From assembly GCA_001899805.1 (NCBI GenBank), contig MKWP01000001.1, forward strand, positions 129,001 to 193,000: a stretch of 64,000 nt of DNA, given 5' to 3'. Shown in pieces: positions 9,729-18,947 of this stretch. The stretch's first letter is position 1. Each line of letters starts with the position of its first letter. Position numbers and translations under genes: made by a program. A model generated the notes under the pieces. The model had not been told where the DNA came from. It worked only from the letters and a program-made list of their open reading frames with translations, and ran no database searches. This DNA comes from Lysobacterales bacterium 66-474. GTDB taxonomy: Bacteria; Pseudomonadota; Gammaproteobacteria; Xanthomonadales; Rhodanobacteraceae.

Positions 9729-11608
9729 TGCCCGTTCTCCTGCGACTGTCCGCCGTTGCGGCGTTCCCATTCGAGCCGGAACTTGCGGCGCAGCAAGGCC
9801 CCAGGGTCGTCCGGCACCGACCGCAGCAGCGCGCGCTGGCTGGCATCGAAGCGCGGGTTCTCATCCGCCTCCGACTGACCCAGCGCGAACGCCTCGGGCG
9901 TGCCGGATGACGGTTTCGGCTTGCCGCCGCGGACACCTTGCAGGGCCTGCTTCAGGTCCTGCGCGGCCTGCCCGGATTGGCGCTGCTGGCGCTCGGCTTC
10001 CGCCGCGGACGTGGTGCCATTGTCCTGGTCCTTGCCAGGCCCCGCACCGCGTCCTTGCGAGGTTGCCGAGGAATTCGGTTTCTCGCCCTGCCCGTTTGTG
10101 GATGGATCGGGCGATGCCGACGACGGCGACTCGTCCTGTCCGGACCGCGGATTGGATTTCCCGTCCTGCGATTGCGCGCGGTTCGTGTCAGACGGGCCGT
10201 GCCGGCCCTGCTGTTGCGCGTGGCCTTGCCCTTGCGACGACGAAGGTTTCGAATGCTGCTTCAGCCATGCCTCGACCGCGTCGAGGTTGGCGCGCGCGTC
10301 GGAGAAATCCGGATCCTTGTCCAGCACTTGCCGGTACGCGGCGATCGCTTTCTCATACTCGCCCTGCTTCGCCAACGCGTTGCCGAGGTTGTAACGCGCG
10401 CGCGCGTCGTCGCCTTGCGCGAAGGCCCTGGCCGCGTCGGCGTAATCGCCCGAACGATACTCCGCCGCGCCGCGCACGCCCGAAGTCGTCGCCAATCCCC
10501 GCGCCCGCGCGGCGTCGCCATCCTGCAACGCATGCAAGGCGCGCTGGTCGCGATTCGACCACAACGACGACCATGTCGACGCATGCGCGACGGGCATCGC
10601 CGTCGGCACCAGGCACAACGCGAGCACCAGCAACCAGCCGCGCCGGAACGCCAGCGCGGCCAGCATGGCAAGGATCGGCAACAACCACACGCCACCATCC
10701 CGCCACAATTGCGCGCGTTCGCCGCGACTCGCGCGTCCCGATCCCGAAACCGGCGCGCCCAAAGCGGCGACGCCGCCGCCCTCGGCGTCGAGCGCAACAT
10801 AGCGCCCACCGCCCGCCAAGGCGACCGCGCGCAGCGCGGCATCGTCGCGGCGCGCCATCAGCACCCCACCGGACCCGCTCGCGAAGCCGCCGCCGTTGCG
10901 CGGTACCGGCGCGCCGGCGTCGGTACCGATGCCGACCACGTCCACCCGGACGCCGCGTGCATGCGCCGCGCGCGCCGCATCGTTCGCGGCGGCATCGGCG
11001 GTGTCGGTGACCAGCACGATCTCGCCGCCCTGCACGTGCGCCTGTTGCAACAGTTGCAGGCCCTGCCGGATGCCGGCCGCGGCGTCATTGCCCGGCACCG
11101 GCATCACGTCGGGCCGCAGCGCCTGCAGGAAATTCAGCACCGTGCGCTTGTCGTCGGTCAAGGGCGCGACAACGAACGCCGCGCCCGCATACGCGACCAG
11201 CGCGGTGCGCGCGTCGCCCGCGCCGTCCAGCAAGTCGCGCACCGCAAAGCGCGCACGCGTCATGCGGTCGGGCTTGAGATCCTGCGCCAGCATGTCGCTG
11301 GACAGCGACAACACCACCACCCGCACCGCGCCATTCACGTACAACGGGGTTGCAACCTTCTGCCACGCGGGCCCCGACAATGCGGCTACCGCGAGCGTCC
11401 ACGCCAGGGCGCACAGCACGAGTACGAAGTGCCTGCGCGCACCTGCGTCGCGGACGAGGTACGGCAGCAACGCCGCATCCGCCAACCGTGCCAGCGCGGC
11501 ACGTCCGCCGCCACTGCGTGCCAGCATCCACAACGCCAGCGGCAGCGGCGCGAGCGCCAGCCACCACCACGGGCGCAGGAAATGCAACGCGAGCTCCGAC
11601 GGATTCAT
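9725..11608 (-). CDS. BatB/BatC fusion: VWA domain plus TPR protein
   Basis: The 627-residue membrane protein begins MNPSELALHFLRPWWW with two N-terminal transmembrane helices. A von Willebrand A domain (about residues 85-290) and a third helix (LPILAMLAALAFRRGWLLVLAL) come next. A TPR region (ARYNLGNALAKQGEYEKAIAAY) is followed by a long Ser/Gln/Gly-rich disordered tail. The VWA metal site is altered: VLSLSSDMLAQD replaces the usual DxSxSM. This joins what are two genes (batB, batC) in Bacteroidetes. The start (ATG at 11608) overlaps the BatA stop in ATGA. It probably works with BatA, BatD, the DUF58 protein and MoxR as one complex. Confidence 0.9.
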   Translation of the reverse strand: MNPSELALHFLRPWWWLALAPLPLALWMLARSGGGRAALARLADAALLPYLVRDAGARRHFVLVLCALAWTLAVAALSGPAWQKVATPLYVNGAVRVVVLSLSSDMLAQDLKPDRMTRARFAVRDLLDGAGDARTALVAYAGAAFVVAPLTDDKRTVLNFLQALRPDVMPVPGNDAAAGIRQGLQLLQQAHVQGGEIVLVTDTADAAANDAARAAHARGVRVDVVGIGTDAGAPVPRNGGGFASGSGGVLMARRDDAALRAVALAGGGRYVALDAEGGGVAALGAPVSGSGRASRGERAQLWRDGGVWLLPILAMLAALAFRRGWLLVLALCLVPTAMPVAHASTWSSLWSNRDQRALHALQDGDAARARGLATTSGVRGAAEYRSGDYADAARAFAQGDDARARYNLGNALAKQGEYEKAIAAYRQVLDKDPDFSDARANLDAVEAWLKQHSKPSSSQGQGHAQQQGRHGPSDTNRAQSQDGKSNPRSGQDESPSSASPDPSTNGQGEKPNSSATSQGRGAGPGKDQDNGTTSAAEAERQQRQSGQAAQDLKQALQGVRGGKPKPSSGTPEAFALGQSEADENPRFDASQRALLRSVPDDPGALLRRKFRLEWERRNGGQSQENGQ

Positions 11609-12585
11609 GCGCGCGCCAACCTGCCCGGCCGCAGCGCGCGCCACGGCAGCAAGCTGCACGCCAGCAGCAGCGCCAGTGCCAGTGGCCACGGATACAGCTC
11701 GCGATTCGGGCGCAGCAGCGACGCGCCGCTCGCCAACGGCTCCAGCGCGTCGATCGCATCATAGGCTGCCGCTAGCTGGCCGACATCCGCGGCGCGGAAG
11801 AAACGCCCGCCGGTCTCATCCGCGATCCGGGTCAGCGCCTGTACGTCGAGCTGGCTGTCCTGCATCTGGAACTGCATGCCGAAAGCATCCACGGCCTGCG
11901 CGTCGGAGCCCACGCCGATGGTGTAGATGCGCACGCCCGCGGCCCTGGCCAGCTCGGCCGCCGCCTGCGGCGTGACATTGCCCGCGGTATTGACGCCGTC
12001 CGTCAGCAGCACCAGCACCCGCGCGCGCACAGGCAACGCCTCGAGATGCTTCACCGCCAGCACGATCGCGTCGCCGATCGCGGTTTCGCGTCCGGCCAGC
12101 CCGATCTCGGTGCCGGTCATCTGTTTCGCCACCGCATCGATGTCGAAGGTCATGGGCGTCAACAGGTAGGCGTGGCTGCCGAACAGGATCAGGCCCACCT
12201 CGTCTCCGGAACGCTGCGCGATGAAACGGTGGGCGATTGCCCGCACCGCGGCGAACCGGCTGACGGCGCGATCGCCGTAGCGCATGTCCTCGATCGCCAT
12301 GCTGCCCGATGTATCCACGGCCAGCATCAAGGCACGGCCGGTGTGCTCCAGGGCCTGCGGGGGCGCCGGTTGCTGCGGGCGCGCGGCCGCGCACACGACG
12401 AGCAACCACGCCAGCATCGCGACCACCACGCGTCCCCGGCGCGCGCTGCCGCCCGATGCACGCGCCAACGCAATCTGTTGCGGCAAGTGCAGCGCGACAC
12501 CGGGCGCAGCCGGCGGCAGGAACCGCCACGCCAGCCACGGCAACGGCAACAGCGCGAACATCCATGGCCATGCGAAGCTGATCAC
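11605..12585 (-). CDS. BatA-like VWA domain membrane protein
   Basis: The 326-residue protein has an N-terminal pair of transmembrane helices (FAWPWMFALLPLPWLAWRF and a second near residue 60). A VWA domain follows, with an intact metal-binding motif DTSGSM in LMLAVDTSGSMAIEDM and a downstream TD in VLLTDGVNTAG; a C-terminal helix (YPWPLALALLLACSLLPW) ends it. The start is a GTG at 12585, in a GTGA overlap with the DUF4381 gene's stop. The intact MIDAS contrasts with the altered one in the downstream BatB/C protein, so ligand binding probably resides here. It is part of the moxR-Bat operon. Confidence 0.92.
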   Translation of the reverse strand: MISFAWPWMFALLPLPWLAWRFLPPAAPGVALHLPQQIALARASGGSARRGRVVVAMLAWLLVVCAAARPQQPAPPQALEHTGRALMLAVDTSGSMAIEDMRYGDRAVSRFAAVRAIAHRFIAQRSGDEVGLILFGSHAYLLTPMTFDIDAVAKQMTGTEIGLAGRETAIGDAIVLAVKHLEALPVRARVLVLLTDGVNTAGNVTPQAAAELARAAGVRIYTIGVGSDAQAVDAFGMQFQMQDSQLDVQALTRIADETGGRFFRAADVGQLAAAYDAIDALEPLASGASLLRPNRELYPWPLALALLLACSLLPWRALRPGRLARA

Positions 12586-13181
12586 AGCGCGCCCCCGCCC
12601 GCCACCGGGGAAACGTGCCCGCCACCGGATGCCGTGCGATGCCTGCCCGGTTTCCCGACGGCAGGGATGGGCAGGCGCGTCGATCCCCGTGGGCGACGAT
12701 CGCGCCGCAGCGCGTGGCGGCAGCACGCGCGCACGGCATCGAGCAGCGCGTTTGCATCCAGCGAAGGCCGGTTCCGGAACGGCGCGGTCACCAGGATATC
12801 CAGTTCTTGCGCGGTGCTCGCGTCGCCGGCATGGGTACCGAGGAATGCGCGCCACGCATCGCCGGGTGCCGCCGCGCTCGCCGGCGCGACGCGCATGGCG
12901 ACGCGCCGCAACAGGCGCGATGCCCCGGCCGCGAGCATCGCGGTGTCGCCGTTGCGCGAATAATCGCGTTCCAGCAGGTCGACTTCCCGCATCGCCGCAC
13001 GCAAGGGTCCACGCCGCACATGCCGTCTCGCCAACCAGACTCCCGATGCGACCAGCAACAACGCGAGCGCGGCCAGCAGCCACCAACCCGGCGCCGGCGG
13101 CCACCAGGCCGCGGATGGCAGGTGGATGTCGCGCAACACGGGAGCGCCGACCGTCACGTGCGCCTTGACCTGCGTCGCCAC
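12582..13181 (-). CDS. DUF4381 domain protein
   Basis: The 199-residue protein has one transmembrane helix at about residues 33-52 (PGWWLLAALALLLVASGVWL) after the proline/tryptophan-rich DIHLPSAAWWPPAPG segment typical of DUF4381. A cytoplasmic helical region follows, and the tail is basic and Gly-rich. DUF4381 proteins occur almost only in moxR/DUF58/VWA operons; function is unknown. The GTG start at 13181 puts 28 bp of overlap with the DUF58 gene, and a later GTG (at HVTVGAP) would reduce it. Confidence 0.85.
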   Translation of the reverse strand: MATQVKAHVTVGAPVLRDIHLPSAAWWPPAPGWWLLAALALLLVASGVWLARRHVRRGPLRAAMREVDLLERDYSRNGDTAMLAAGASRLLRRVAMRVAPASAAAPGDAWRAFLGTHAGDASTAQELDILVTAPFRNRPSLDANALLDAVRACCRHALRRDRRPRGSTRLPIPAVGKPGRHRTASGGGHVSPVAGGGAL

Positions 13182-14146
13182 AGCGACGCGAGCGAAACTT
13201 CGGGATCGTCACTCGTCGCCAGTGTCGTCCACGCGATGCCCGCGGCCTCGCAGGCGTCGGCCAACCCGCGCCATCCCTGCGACATCTGCTCACGAAAGCG
13301 TGCACGCGATGCGGCCGCCGAAAGGTCGACGCGTTGCTTTCGCGACCCGGTTTCGAACAAATAGGCACCGGCGGGCGCGAGCTCGTGCTCCAGCGCGTCG
13401 GCCACGACGGCCACGCGCACGTCCGCATGGCGCGAGAGTCTTGCAAGTGCCGTCGCAGCGGCGGCGTCCGCGCACCAGCCGTCGCTGAGCAACCATGCAC
13501 GGCTGCCCGGCGCCATCAATCGTTGCGCCCGCTGCAGCGCGACGGACAAGGGTTCGCCGGATGCCTCGTCATCCGCCGTGCGCGTGGACCCGTCCCAGCG
13601 CGCGACCGCCCCGAGCGCCGCCAGCGCGCCACGCGTTCCGGCGTGCGGATCGATCGCCGCACGCACCCGCCCGAACGCCATGGCACCGACCCGGTCGCCA
13701 CCGCGCACGCAGGTCCACGCCAGCCACGCCGCCGCGCGTGCAGCGGCCACCGACTTGAAGCGCACGCGGGTGCCGAAACGCATCGTCGCGTGGGTGTCGA
13801 TCAACAACAGCAGGCTGCGTTCGCGTTCCGCCTCGAACAACTTGGTGTGCCATTTGCCGCTGCGCGCCGTGCGGCGCCAATCGATGTTGCGGGCGTCGTC
13901 ACCGGGCTGGTAGACGCGCGATTCGGCGTAGTCCATGCCGCGTCCGCGCAGCGCCGAAACATGCCCGCCCGCGAGCGGAGCGTGGATACGCGCGGCATCC
14001 GTGAGCGGCTTGCCCGCACGCGCGCGCAGCGCGATCAGTTCCGCAAGATCGACGCGTGTGATGCCGTCGGCCCGGGACTCGGGACTCGGGACTCGGGACT
14101 CGGCGCGTACGCGCGGGTCGAGGGTGAATGGCACGGCTGTCGACAT
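13154..14146 (-). CDS. DUF58 domain protein of the MoxR operon
   Basis: The 330-residue protein carries the DUF58 core GRGMDYAESRVYQPGDDARNIDWRR, followed by a degenerate VWA-like fold (LLLLIDTHATMRFG). This kind of protein is the usual partner of MoxR ATPases. The first conserved residues are around RVDLAELIALRARAGKPL. The preceding 30 residues include RVPSPESRA, encoded by tandem copies of a 7-bp repeat (about 14075-14103), so the N-terminus looks like a repeat-derived extension. The start chosen is ATG 14146; ATG 14161 is an alternative in the same frame. Confidence 0.88.
   Translation of the reverse strand: MSTAVPFTLDPRVRAESRVPSPESRADGITRVDLAELIALRARAGKPLTDAARIHAPLAGGHVSALRGRGMDYAESRVYQPGDDARNIDWRRTARSGKWHTKLFEAERERSLLLLIDTHATMRFGTRVRFKSVAAARAAAWLAWTCVRGGDRVGAMAFGRVRAAIDPHAGTRGALAALGAVARWDGSTRTADDEASGEPLSVALQRAQRLMAPGSRAWLLSDGWCADAAAATALARLSRHADVRVAVVADALEHELAPAGAYLFETGSRKQRVDLSAAASRARFREQMSQGWRGLADACEAAGIAWTTLATSDDPEVSLASLWRRRSRRT
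14075..14103. repeat. Tandem GGACTCG heptamer, four copies
   Basis: About four direct copies of a GGACTCG heptamer lie within the 5' coding part of the DUF58 gene. Inverted copies (GAGTCCCGAGTCCC, about 14247-14260) sit between moxR and this gene, so the mRNA could pair across the start codon. Confidence 0.8.
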
Positions 14147-14265
14147 GATCGTACTTGCCACGACTCAAAAGCACATTCCGGGTTTCGTTTTCCGATGCGG
14201 CCCGGAGATGACGGCATTGCGCCGGAATTGCTGCTCGCCGACTTGCGAGTCCCGAGTCCCGGTGC

Positions 14266-15297
14266 CTACGGCAACGGCACGCGCTCCAGCAATTGCGCCA
14301 CCACATCGTCGACCTTCAGGCCTTCGGCTTCCGCCTCGTAACCCAGCAGCACGCGATGGCGCAGCACGTCGGGCGCCAGCGCCTGCACGTCCTCTGGCAA
14401 AACGTAGTCGCGGCCGGCCAGCCAGGCCGCGGCGCGCGCGCAGCGTTCCAGCGCGATGCTGGCGCGCGGACTCGCGCCCCACGCGATCTTGTCGCGCAGC
14501 TTCGGCGCCCACGGCCGCGGGTCGCGTGTCGCCAGCACCAGCTGCACGATGTACTCCTCGAGTCCGCCAGCGAGGTGCAGGTCCAGCACCTGCTCGCGCG
14601 CGGCGAAAATGTCCGACTGGCCGAGCAGGCGTTCCGGCGCCGCGTGCGGGCCGAGTTCTTCGCGTGCGCGCTGGCGCGCAAGTCGCATGATCTCGCGTTC
14701 GGAACCTGCCTTCGGATAGCGCACGGGCACGTGCAGGAGAAACCGGTCGAGCTGCGCTTCGGGCAACGGGAAGGTGCCTTCCTGTTCGATCGGATTCTGG
14801 GTCGCCATCACCAGGAACAACTTGGGCAGCGGCCATGAGCGCCGGCCGATCGTGACCTGCCGCTCCGCCATCGCCTCCAGCAACGCCGACTGCACCTTGG
14901 CCGGCGCACGATTGATCTCGTCGGCCAGCACGAGGTTGTGGAACAACGGCCCGCGCTCGAACTCGAAAACACCCGTCGCGGGACGCAACACGTCGGTACC
15001 GGTGAGGTCAGCCGGCAACAGGTCGGGCGTGAACTGCACGCGGTGGAAATCGGCTTCGATGCGCCCGGCCAACGCCTTGACCGCGGTGGTCTTGGCCAGC
15101 CCCGGCGCGCCCTCGACCAGCAGGTGGCCATCGGCGAGCAGCGCGATCAACAGGCGCTCGACCAGACCGGGTTGGCCGATGACTTCGGCCTGCAAGGCAT
15201 CGCGCAGCGCGGCGAAGCGCGCCTGCAATGGCGACGCGCGCGACCCGGATCCGGTGTCAGGTACACCCGCGGGCGCGCTGGAAGTATCGGTGTGCAT
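14266..15297 (-). CDS. MoxR family AAA+ ATPase
   Basis: The 343-residue AAA_3 ATPase has Walker A GAPGLAKTT, Walker B VLADEINRAP, sensor 1 in MATQNPIEQEGTFPLPEAQLDRF and the Arg-rich C-terminal lid. MoxR proteins act as chaperone-like ATPases that remodel or activate VWA-domain partners; the operon supplies two of these plus a DUF58 protein. The start is ATG 15297. It is the first gene of the operon, and the 119-bp gap to the DUF58 gene is the only sizeable gap in it. Confidence 0.95.
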   Translation of the reverse strand: MHTDTSSAPAGVPDTGSGSRASPLQARFAALRDALQAEVIGQPGLVERLLIALLADGHLLVEGAPGLAKTTAVKALAGRIEADFHRVQFTPDLLPADLTGTDVLRPATGVFEFERGPLFHNLVLADEINRAPAKVQSALLEAMAERQVTIGRRSWPLPKLFLVMATQNPIEQEGTFPLPEAQLDRFLLHVPVRYPKAGSEREIMRLARQRAREELGPHAAPERLLGQSDIFAAREQVLDLHLAGGLEEYIVQLVLATRDPRPWAPKLRDKIAWGASPRASIALERCARAAAWLAGRDYVLPEDVQALAPDVLRHRVLLGYEAEAEGLKVDDVVAQLLERVPLP

Positions 15298-15398
15298 GCG
15301 CCCAGTAGACCACAGTCGGGCGCGAAAGTTTGGCTGCCCGGGAAAACGAACGGCGCGTTTGCACGCGCCGTCGGTTCGTGGCTTCGGATCGCCGCGAA

Positions 15399-17738
15399 TC
15401 AATCCACGGTGGTTTCCTGGCCCAGGATATGCGGGGTGATGAACACCAGCAGCTCCGCCTTGTTGTTGATGTTCTTCTTGTTGCGGAACAGCGCGCCCAG
15501 GATCGGGATGTCGCCGAGGAACGGCACCTTGGTCACGTCGTGCTCGTTCTGGAACTCGTAGACACCACCCAGCACCACGGTCTGTCCGTTGCCCACCAGC
15601 ACCGAGGTATCGATCTCGCGGTGGTCGATCTGCGGCACGAAGCCGCCGCCCGGGTTCGGGACCAACTGCGAGATCGCGTCCTTGATCACCTTGAGCTTCA
15701 TGAACACGCGGTTGTCGGAGGTGATGGTCGGGGTGACGTCGAGCTCCAGCACCGCGTTCTTGAACTGCACGGTGGCCGTGCCCGCACCGCCGCCCGCACC
15801 GGAGTTCTGGAAGGTCAGGTAGCCGATCTGCTGGCCCTGCTGGATCGTGGCCGGCTGGTTGTTGGCGGTCACCACCTTAGGCTGCGAGATGGTTTCGCTG
15901 CGGCCTTCCTGTTGCGCGGCCGAGAGTTCCAGGTTCAGCAGGTAGTCGCGGCCAAGGATGCCAATTGCGAAGCCGCTGGTGCCGGTGGTGGTCGACGGCA
16001 GGTTGACGTTGAGGCCGCTCGGATACGTCACGCCGTTGGACTGCGAACCACCGTTGAGGCTGTTCCAGTAGTCGGTCACGCTCTTTTCGGACGTGCCGAT
16101 GCCGGCGCCGTTGTTGTCGTTGATGCCGCCGCCGTAGAACTGCGCGTGCTTGCTGTTCTGGCCGAGGTGGAAGCCGCCGATGCCAAGCTTCGCACCCAGT
16201 TCACGCGTGAAGTTGTCGGTCGCGATCACGAGGCGCGACTCGATCAGCACCTGCTTGACCGGGCGATCCAGCACCGACACCAGTTGCCGGATTTCCTGCA
16301 CCTTCTCTGGGGTGTCGTTGACCAGCAGGGTGTTGGTGCGCTCGTCGAACGACACGCTGCCGCGCGAGGACAGGAAGCCGCGGTCGGTATTGCTGCCGCC
16401 GCCACCGCCCACGTTGCCGGTCTTGGCGCCGGAGGTCAGCAGCTCGGCGATCTGCGAGGCACTGCCGTAGTTGATCGGGATGTAATCGGTGACGAGCTGC
16501 GCGCTGTCGAGCTGCTTCTGGCGCGCCTCGGCGATGTTTTCCTCGTACTTGGCGAGTTCGGTCTGCGGTGCGACCCATACCACGTTGCCGTTCTGGCGCT
16601 TGGCCAGTCCCTTCGCACGCAGGATTACGTCCAGCGCCTGGTCCCACGGCACGTTGACCAGCCGCAGGGTCACGTTGCCCTGCACGCTGTCCGACGCCAC
16701 GATGTTGAGGTTGGACACGTCGGCGAGCAGCTGCAGCACCGAGCGCACCGGGATGTCCTGGAAATTGAAGGTGACGCGGCTGCCCTTGTAGACGATCGGC
16801 TTGGGCGCGCCCAGCGCGGACGTCTCGCTTCCGCTCGGCCGCGAGAACTCGACCACGTATTCGTTGCCGCTCTGGTAGGAAGCGGTCTGCACCACGCCGC
16901 GGGTGTCGACGTCGATCCGCGCGCCACCCGGCACCGCGTGGGTGTTGACGCTGCGCACCGGCGTCGCGTAGCTGGTGACGTCGAGGCGGCGCGCCTGCGC
17001 CGCCGCGAGGCTGGCGCCGGCCACGTCGATGGTCGTGGTGTCGCCGGAGCTGTGCATGCTGGTTGCGGCACCCGGCTGGCTGAACTGCACCACCAGCTTG
17101 CCGCCGCCGTGGTCGCCACGCTGGAAATCGACGCCGGTGATCACATTGCTGCCGGCCATCGCGACCGCCTTGTCGGGGTTCGCGGTCGCGACCGCCAGCG
17201 AGCGCTCCGACTGCGGCGGCGGCGGTGCCGTCGCCAAGGCCGGCGCGGCTTGCGCTGGCTCGGGGTCGGCAGCAGCCGTGGCGCCGGACATGCCGTCGCC
17301 GATGGTGACGACGACGTTGTTGCCCTCGACGCTGGTGACATAGGGCGAGGGCTGGCTCAATGCCACCACCACGCGGGTGCGTCCGTTGGCCGACACCGCA
17401 CTGACCGATTCGGCGGTGCCCTGGTTGACCGCGACGTTGCGCTGGCTCAAGCCATTGGCGGTATCCGCGAAATCCATCGCGATGCGCGGCGGCGTGTTGG
17501 TGCTGAATGCCTGCGGCGTGGCAGGGGGCCCGGAGAAGGTCAAGGTGACTTGCACCTTCCCACCCGGCAGCGACGTGGCGCTGACATTCTGCAAGGTGTT
17601 GGCCGCCATGGCCGGTCCCGCTACCAGCAGGCATATCGCCATGACCGGCACCGCCGCCAGCGTCAGCCATCCGCGTCGTGTCGACTGGACGGGTCCGCCG
17701 CTGGAGCGACCGAGGTAGTGAGCAGGTTTGGTCATCAT
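15399..17738 (-). CDS. pilQ: Type IV pilus secretin PilQ
   Basis: The 779-residue outer-membrane secretin has a signal peptide (LTLAAVPVMAICLLVAGPAMA). Two AMIN domains, which bind peptidoglycan, lie at about residues 45-150 and 185-290. A secretin/TonB short N-terminal domain follows (DIPVRSVLQLLADVSNLNIV), then an N1 domain, then the secretin C-domain with VPFLGDIPILGALFRNK near the end. It forms the outer-membrane gate for the pilus. It is the last gene of pilMNOPQ and lies 22 bp after pilP. Either ATG 17738 or 17735 may be used. A 101-bp gap separates it from moxR. Confidence 0.97.
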   Translation of the reverse strand: MMTKPAHYLGRSSGGPVQSTRRGWLTLAAVPVMAICLLVAGPAMAANTLQNVSATSLPGGKVQVTLTFSGPPATPQAFSTNTPPRIAMDFADTANGLSQRNVAVNQGTAESVSAVSANGRTRVVVALSQPSPYVTSVEGNNVVVTIGDGMSGATAAADPEPAQAAPALATAPPPPQSERSLAVATANPDKAVAMAGSNVITGVDFQRGDHGGGKLVVQFSQPGAATSMHSSGDTTTIDVAGASLAAAQARRLDVTSYATPVRSVNTHAVPGGARIDVDTRGVVQTASYQSGNEYVVEFSRPSGSETSALGAPKPIVYKGSRVTFNFQDIPVRSVLQLLADVSNLNIVASDSVQGNVTLRLVNVPWDQALDVILRAKGLAKRQNGNVVWVAPQTELAKYEENIAEARQKQLDSAQLVTDYIPINYGSASQIAELLTSGAKTGNVGGGGGSNTDRGFLSSRGSVSFDERTNTLLVNDTPEKVQEIRQLVSVLDRPVKQVLIESRLVIATDNFTRELGAKLGIGGFHLGQNSKHAQFYGGGINDNNGAGIGTSEKSVTDYWNSLNGGSQSNGVTYPSGLNVNLPSTTTGTSGFAIGILGRDYLLNLELSAAQQEGRSETISQPKVVTANNQPATIQQGQQIGYLTFQNSGAGGGAGTATVQFKNAVLELDVTPTITSDNRVFMKLKVIKDAISQLVPNPGGGFVPQIDHREIDTSVLVGNGQTVVLGGVYEFQNEHDVTKVPFLGDIPILGALFRNKKNINNKAELLVFITPHILGQETTVD

Positions 17739-17760
17739 GAACGTAACCCCCGATGAATCG

Positions 17761-18279
17761 TCATTTGTCGCCCAAAGCGACGGTCGCGTCGCGTTCCATC
17801 CAGCCGCCCGAACCGTTCGGCACCAGTTCGGTCAGGCCGACTTCGCCTGGCGTCACCTGGGTGACGTGCCCGTAGTTCTGGCCCATGTAATCGCCGACGT
17901 GCACCTGGTGGATCACGCCCTGCGGGTCCTTGACCAACGCCTCGATGCTCCCCTTTGCACCGATCGTGCCGACCATCTTCAGGCTGTCGAGCGGGAAGGC
18001 TTCCAACGGTTCGCGCGGGCGGTTCTGGTCGGGGTGCGGACCCGCGGCGTTTTGTGCGTCCGCCTGCGGCGGCGCGGGCTCGAACGGGTCGCGCCGGTCC
18101 TGGTCCTGGTAGAGGTAGGTTTCGAAGGTCTTGACGACCGGCAGCGCCGGCAGCGGCGCGCCCTTGCGCGCCTTGACCTGGGCAACCCAGTCGCGCAGGT
18201 CGCCCTGGCCGCTGCATGCAGCGAGGCCGCCGATCATGGCCAGGGTCGCGATCGCGATGGCAATCCGGGTGGGTCGCAT
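17761..18279 (-). CDS. pilP: Type IV pilus assembly lipoprotein PilP
   Basis: The 172-residue inner-membrane lipoprotein has lipobox GLAAC, a flexible Pro-rich linker, and a beta-domain (LKMVGTIGAKGSIEALVKDPQGVIHQVHVGDYMG) typical of PilP. It bridges the PilMNO platform to the PilQ secretin. I prefer ATG 18279, with GGAGGG upstream. A GTG at 18285 overlapping the pilO stop would add two residues. Confidence 0.95.
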   Translation of the reverse strand: MRPTRIAIAIATLAMIGGLAACSGQGDLRDWVAQVKARKGAPLPALPVVKTFETYLYQDQDRRDPFEPAPPQADAQNAAGPHPDQNRPREPLEAFPLDSLKMVGTIGAKGSIEALVKDPQGVIHQVHVGDYMGQNYGHVTQVTPGEVGLTELVPNGSGGWMERDATVALGDK

Positions 18280-18281
18280 GA

Positions 18282-18947
18282 TCACTGCCCTCCCTGCTTG
18301 GCCGGGGCTTTTTCGTTCTTGCCGTTCGCCTCTTCGTCACCGAGGTAGCGATAGGTCTGCACCGTGCCTTCCAGCATCAGCTGTCCCCCGGGAGGAGGCG
18401 CATCCCTCGAACCGCCCGACTTGGCGGCGCTTAGCGACACGTCGTGCATGGTGAGGATCACCACCCGCGGCAGCGACGCAACGCCGCTGATGAAGGTGCC
18501 GAATTGATGGTAGGTGCCCTGCATCTTCAGCGCGATCGGCTGGATCGCATAGAACTCTTTCGGAATCTCGGGTTGCGGCTTGAACAGGTCCGTCTCGATG
18601 CCCGCGGCCTGCGCGGTCTGCGAGATGTTGACCAACAGCGCGGGCATCTCGGTCTTGCCCGGCAGCTCGCGCAGCATCTGGCTGAGCATGTCGTTCATTT
18701 GCGCAAGCTGGGCCTTCAGCGCGTCGAGGTTGACCACCTTGGCCTGCTTGGCTTCGAAGTCCTGTTTCAGCGTCACTTCCTGTTGCCGGGCCGTGGCAAG
18801 CGTGTCCTGCTGGTTGCTGACGTAGAAATACCAGCCGAGCAGCACGATCACGACGATCACGAGGACGACGAAAAAAGTCTTGACCGATTTCGGCCAGCCG
18901 CCGACGTTGTTGCGGTCGAGATTGCGCAGGTCATCGATCAGTTTCAT
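18282..18947 (-). CDS. pilO: Type IV pilus alignment subcomplex protein PilO
   Basis: The 221-residue protein has a short cytoplasmic N-terminus (LIDDLRNLDRNNVGGWPKSVK), one transmembrane helix (TFFVVLVIVVIVLLGWYFYV), a periplasmic coiled coil at about residues 45-95 and a ferredoxin-like domain (YHQFGTFISGVASLPRVVIL). It pairs with PilN in the inner-membrane alignment complex. It starts at ATG 18947, overlapping the pilN stop in ATGA. The C-terminus carries a charged tail (NGKNEKAPAKQGG). Confidence 0.96.
   Translation of the reverse strand: MKLIDDLRNLDRNNVGGWPKSVKTFFVVLVIVVIVLLGWYFYVSNQQDTLATARQQEVTLKQDFEAKQAKVVNLDALKAQLAQMNDMLSQMLRELPGKTEMPALLVNISQTAQAAGIETDLFKPQPEIPKEFYAIQPIALKMQGTYHQFGTFISGVASLPRVVILTMHDVSLSAAKSGGSRDAPPPGGQLMLEGTVQTYRYLGDEEANGKNEKAPAKQGGQ

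Noticed and set aside
15330-17756. An 808-codon plus-strand open frame opposite pilQ
   Set aside because: It mirrors the pilQ coding sequence, has biased Arg/His/Asp composition and no recognisable domain. PilQ is certain.
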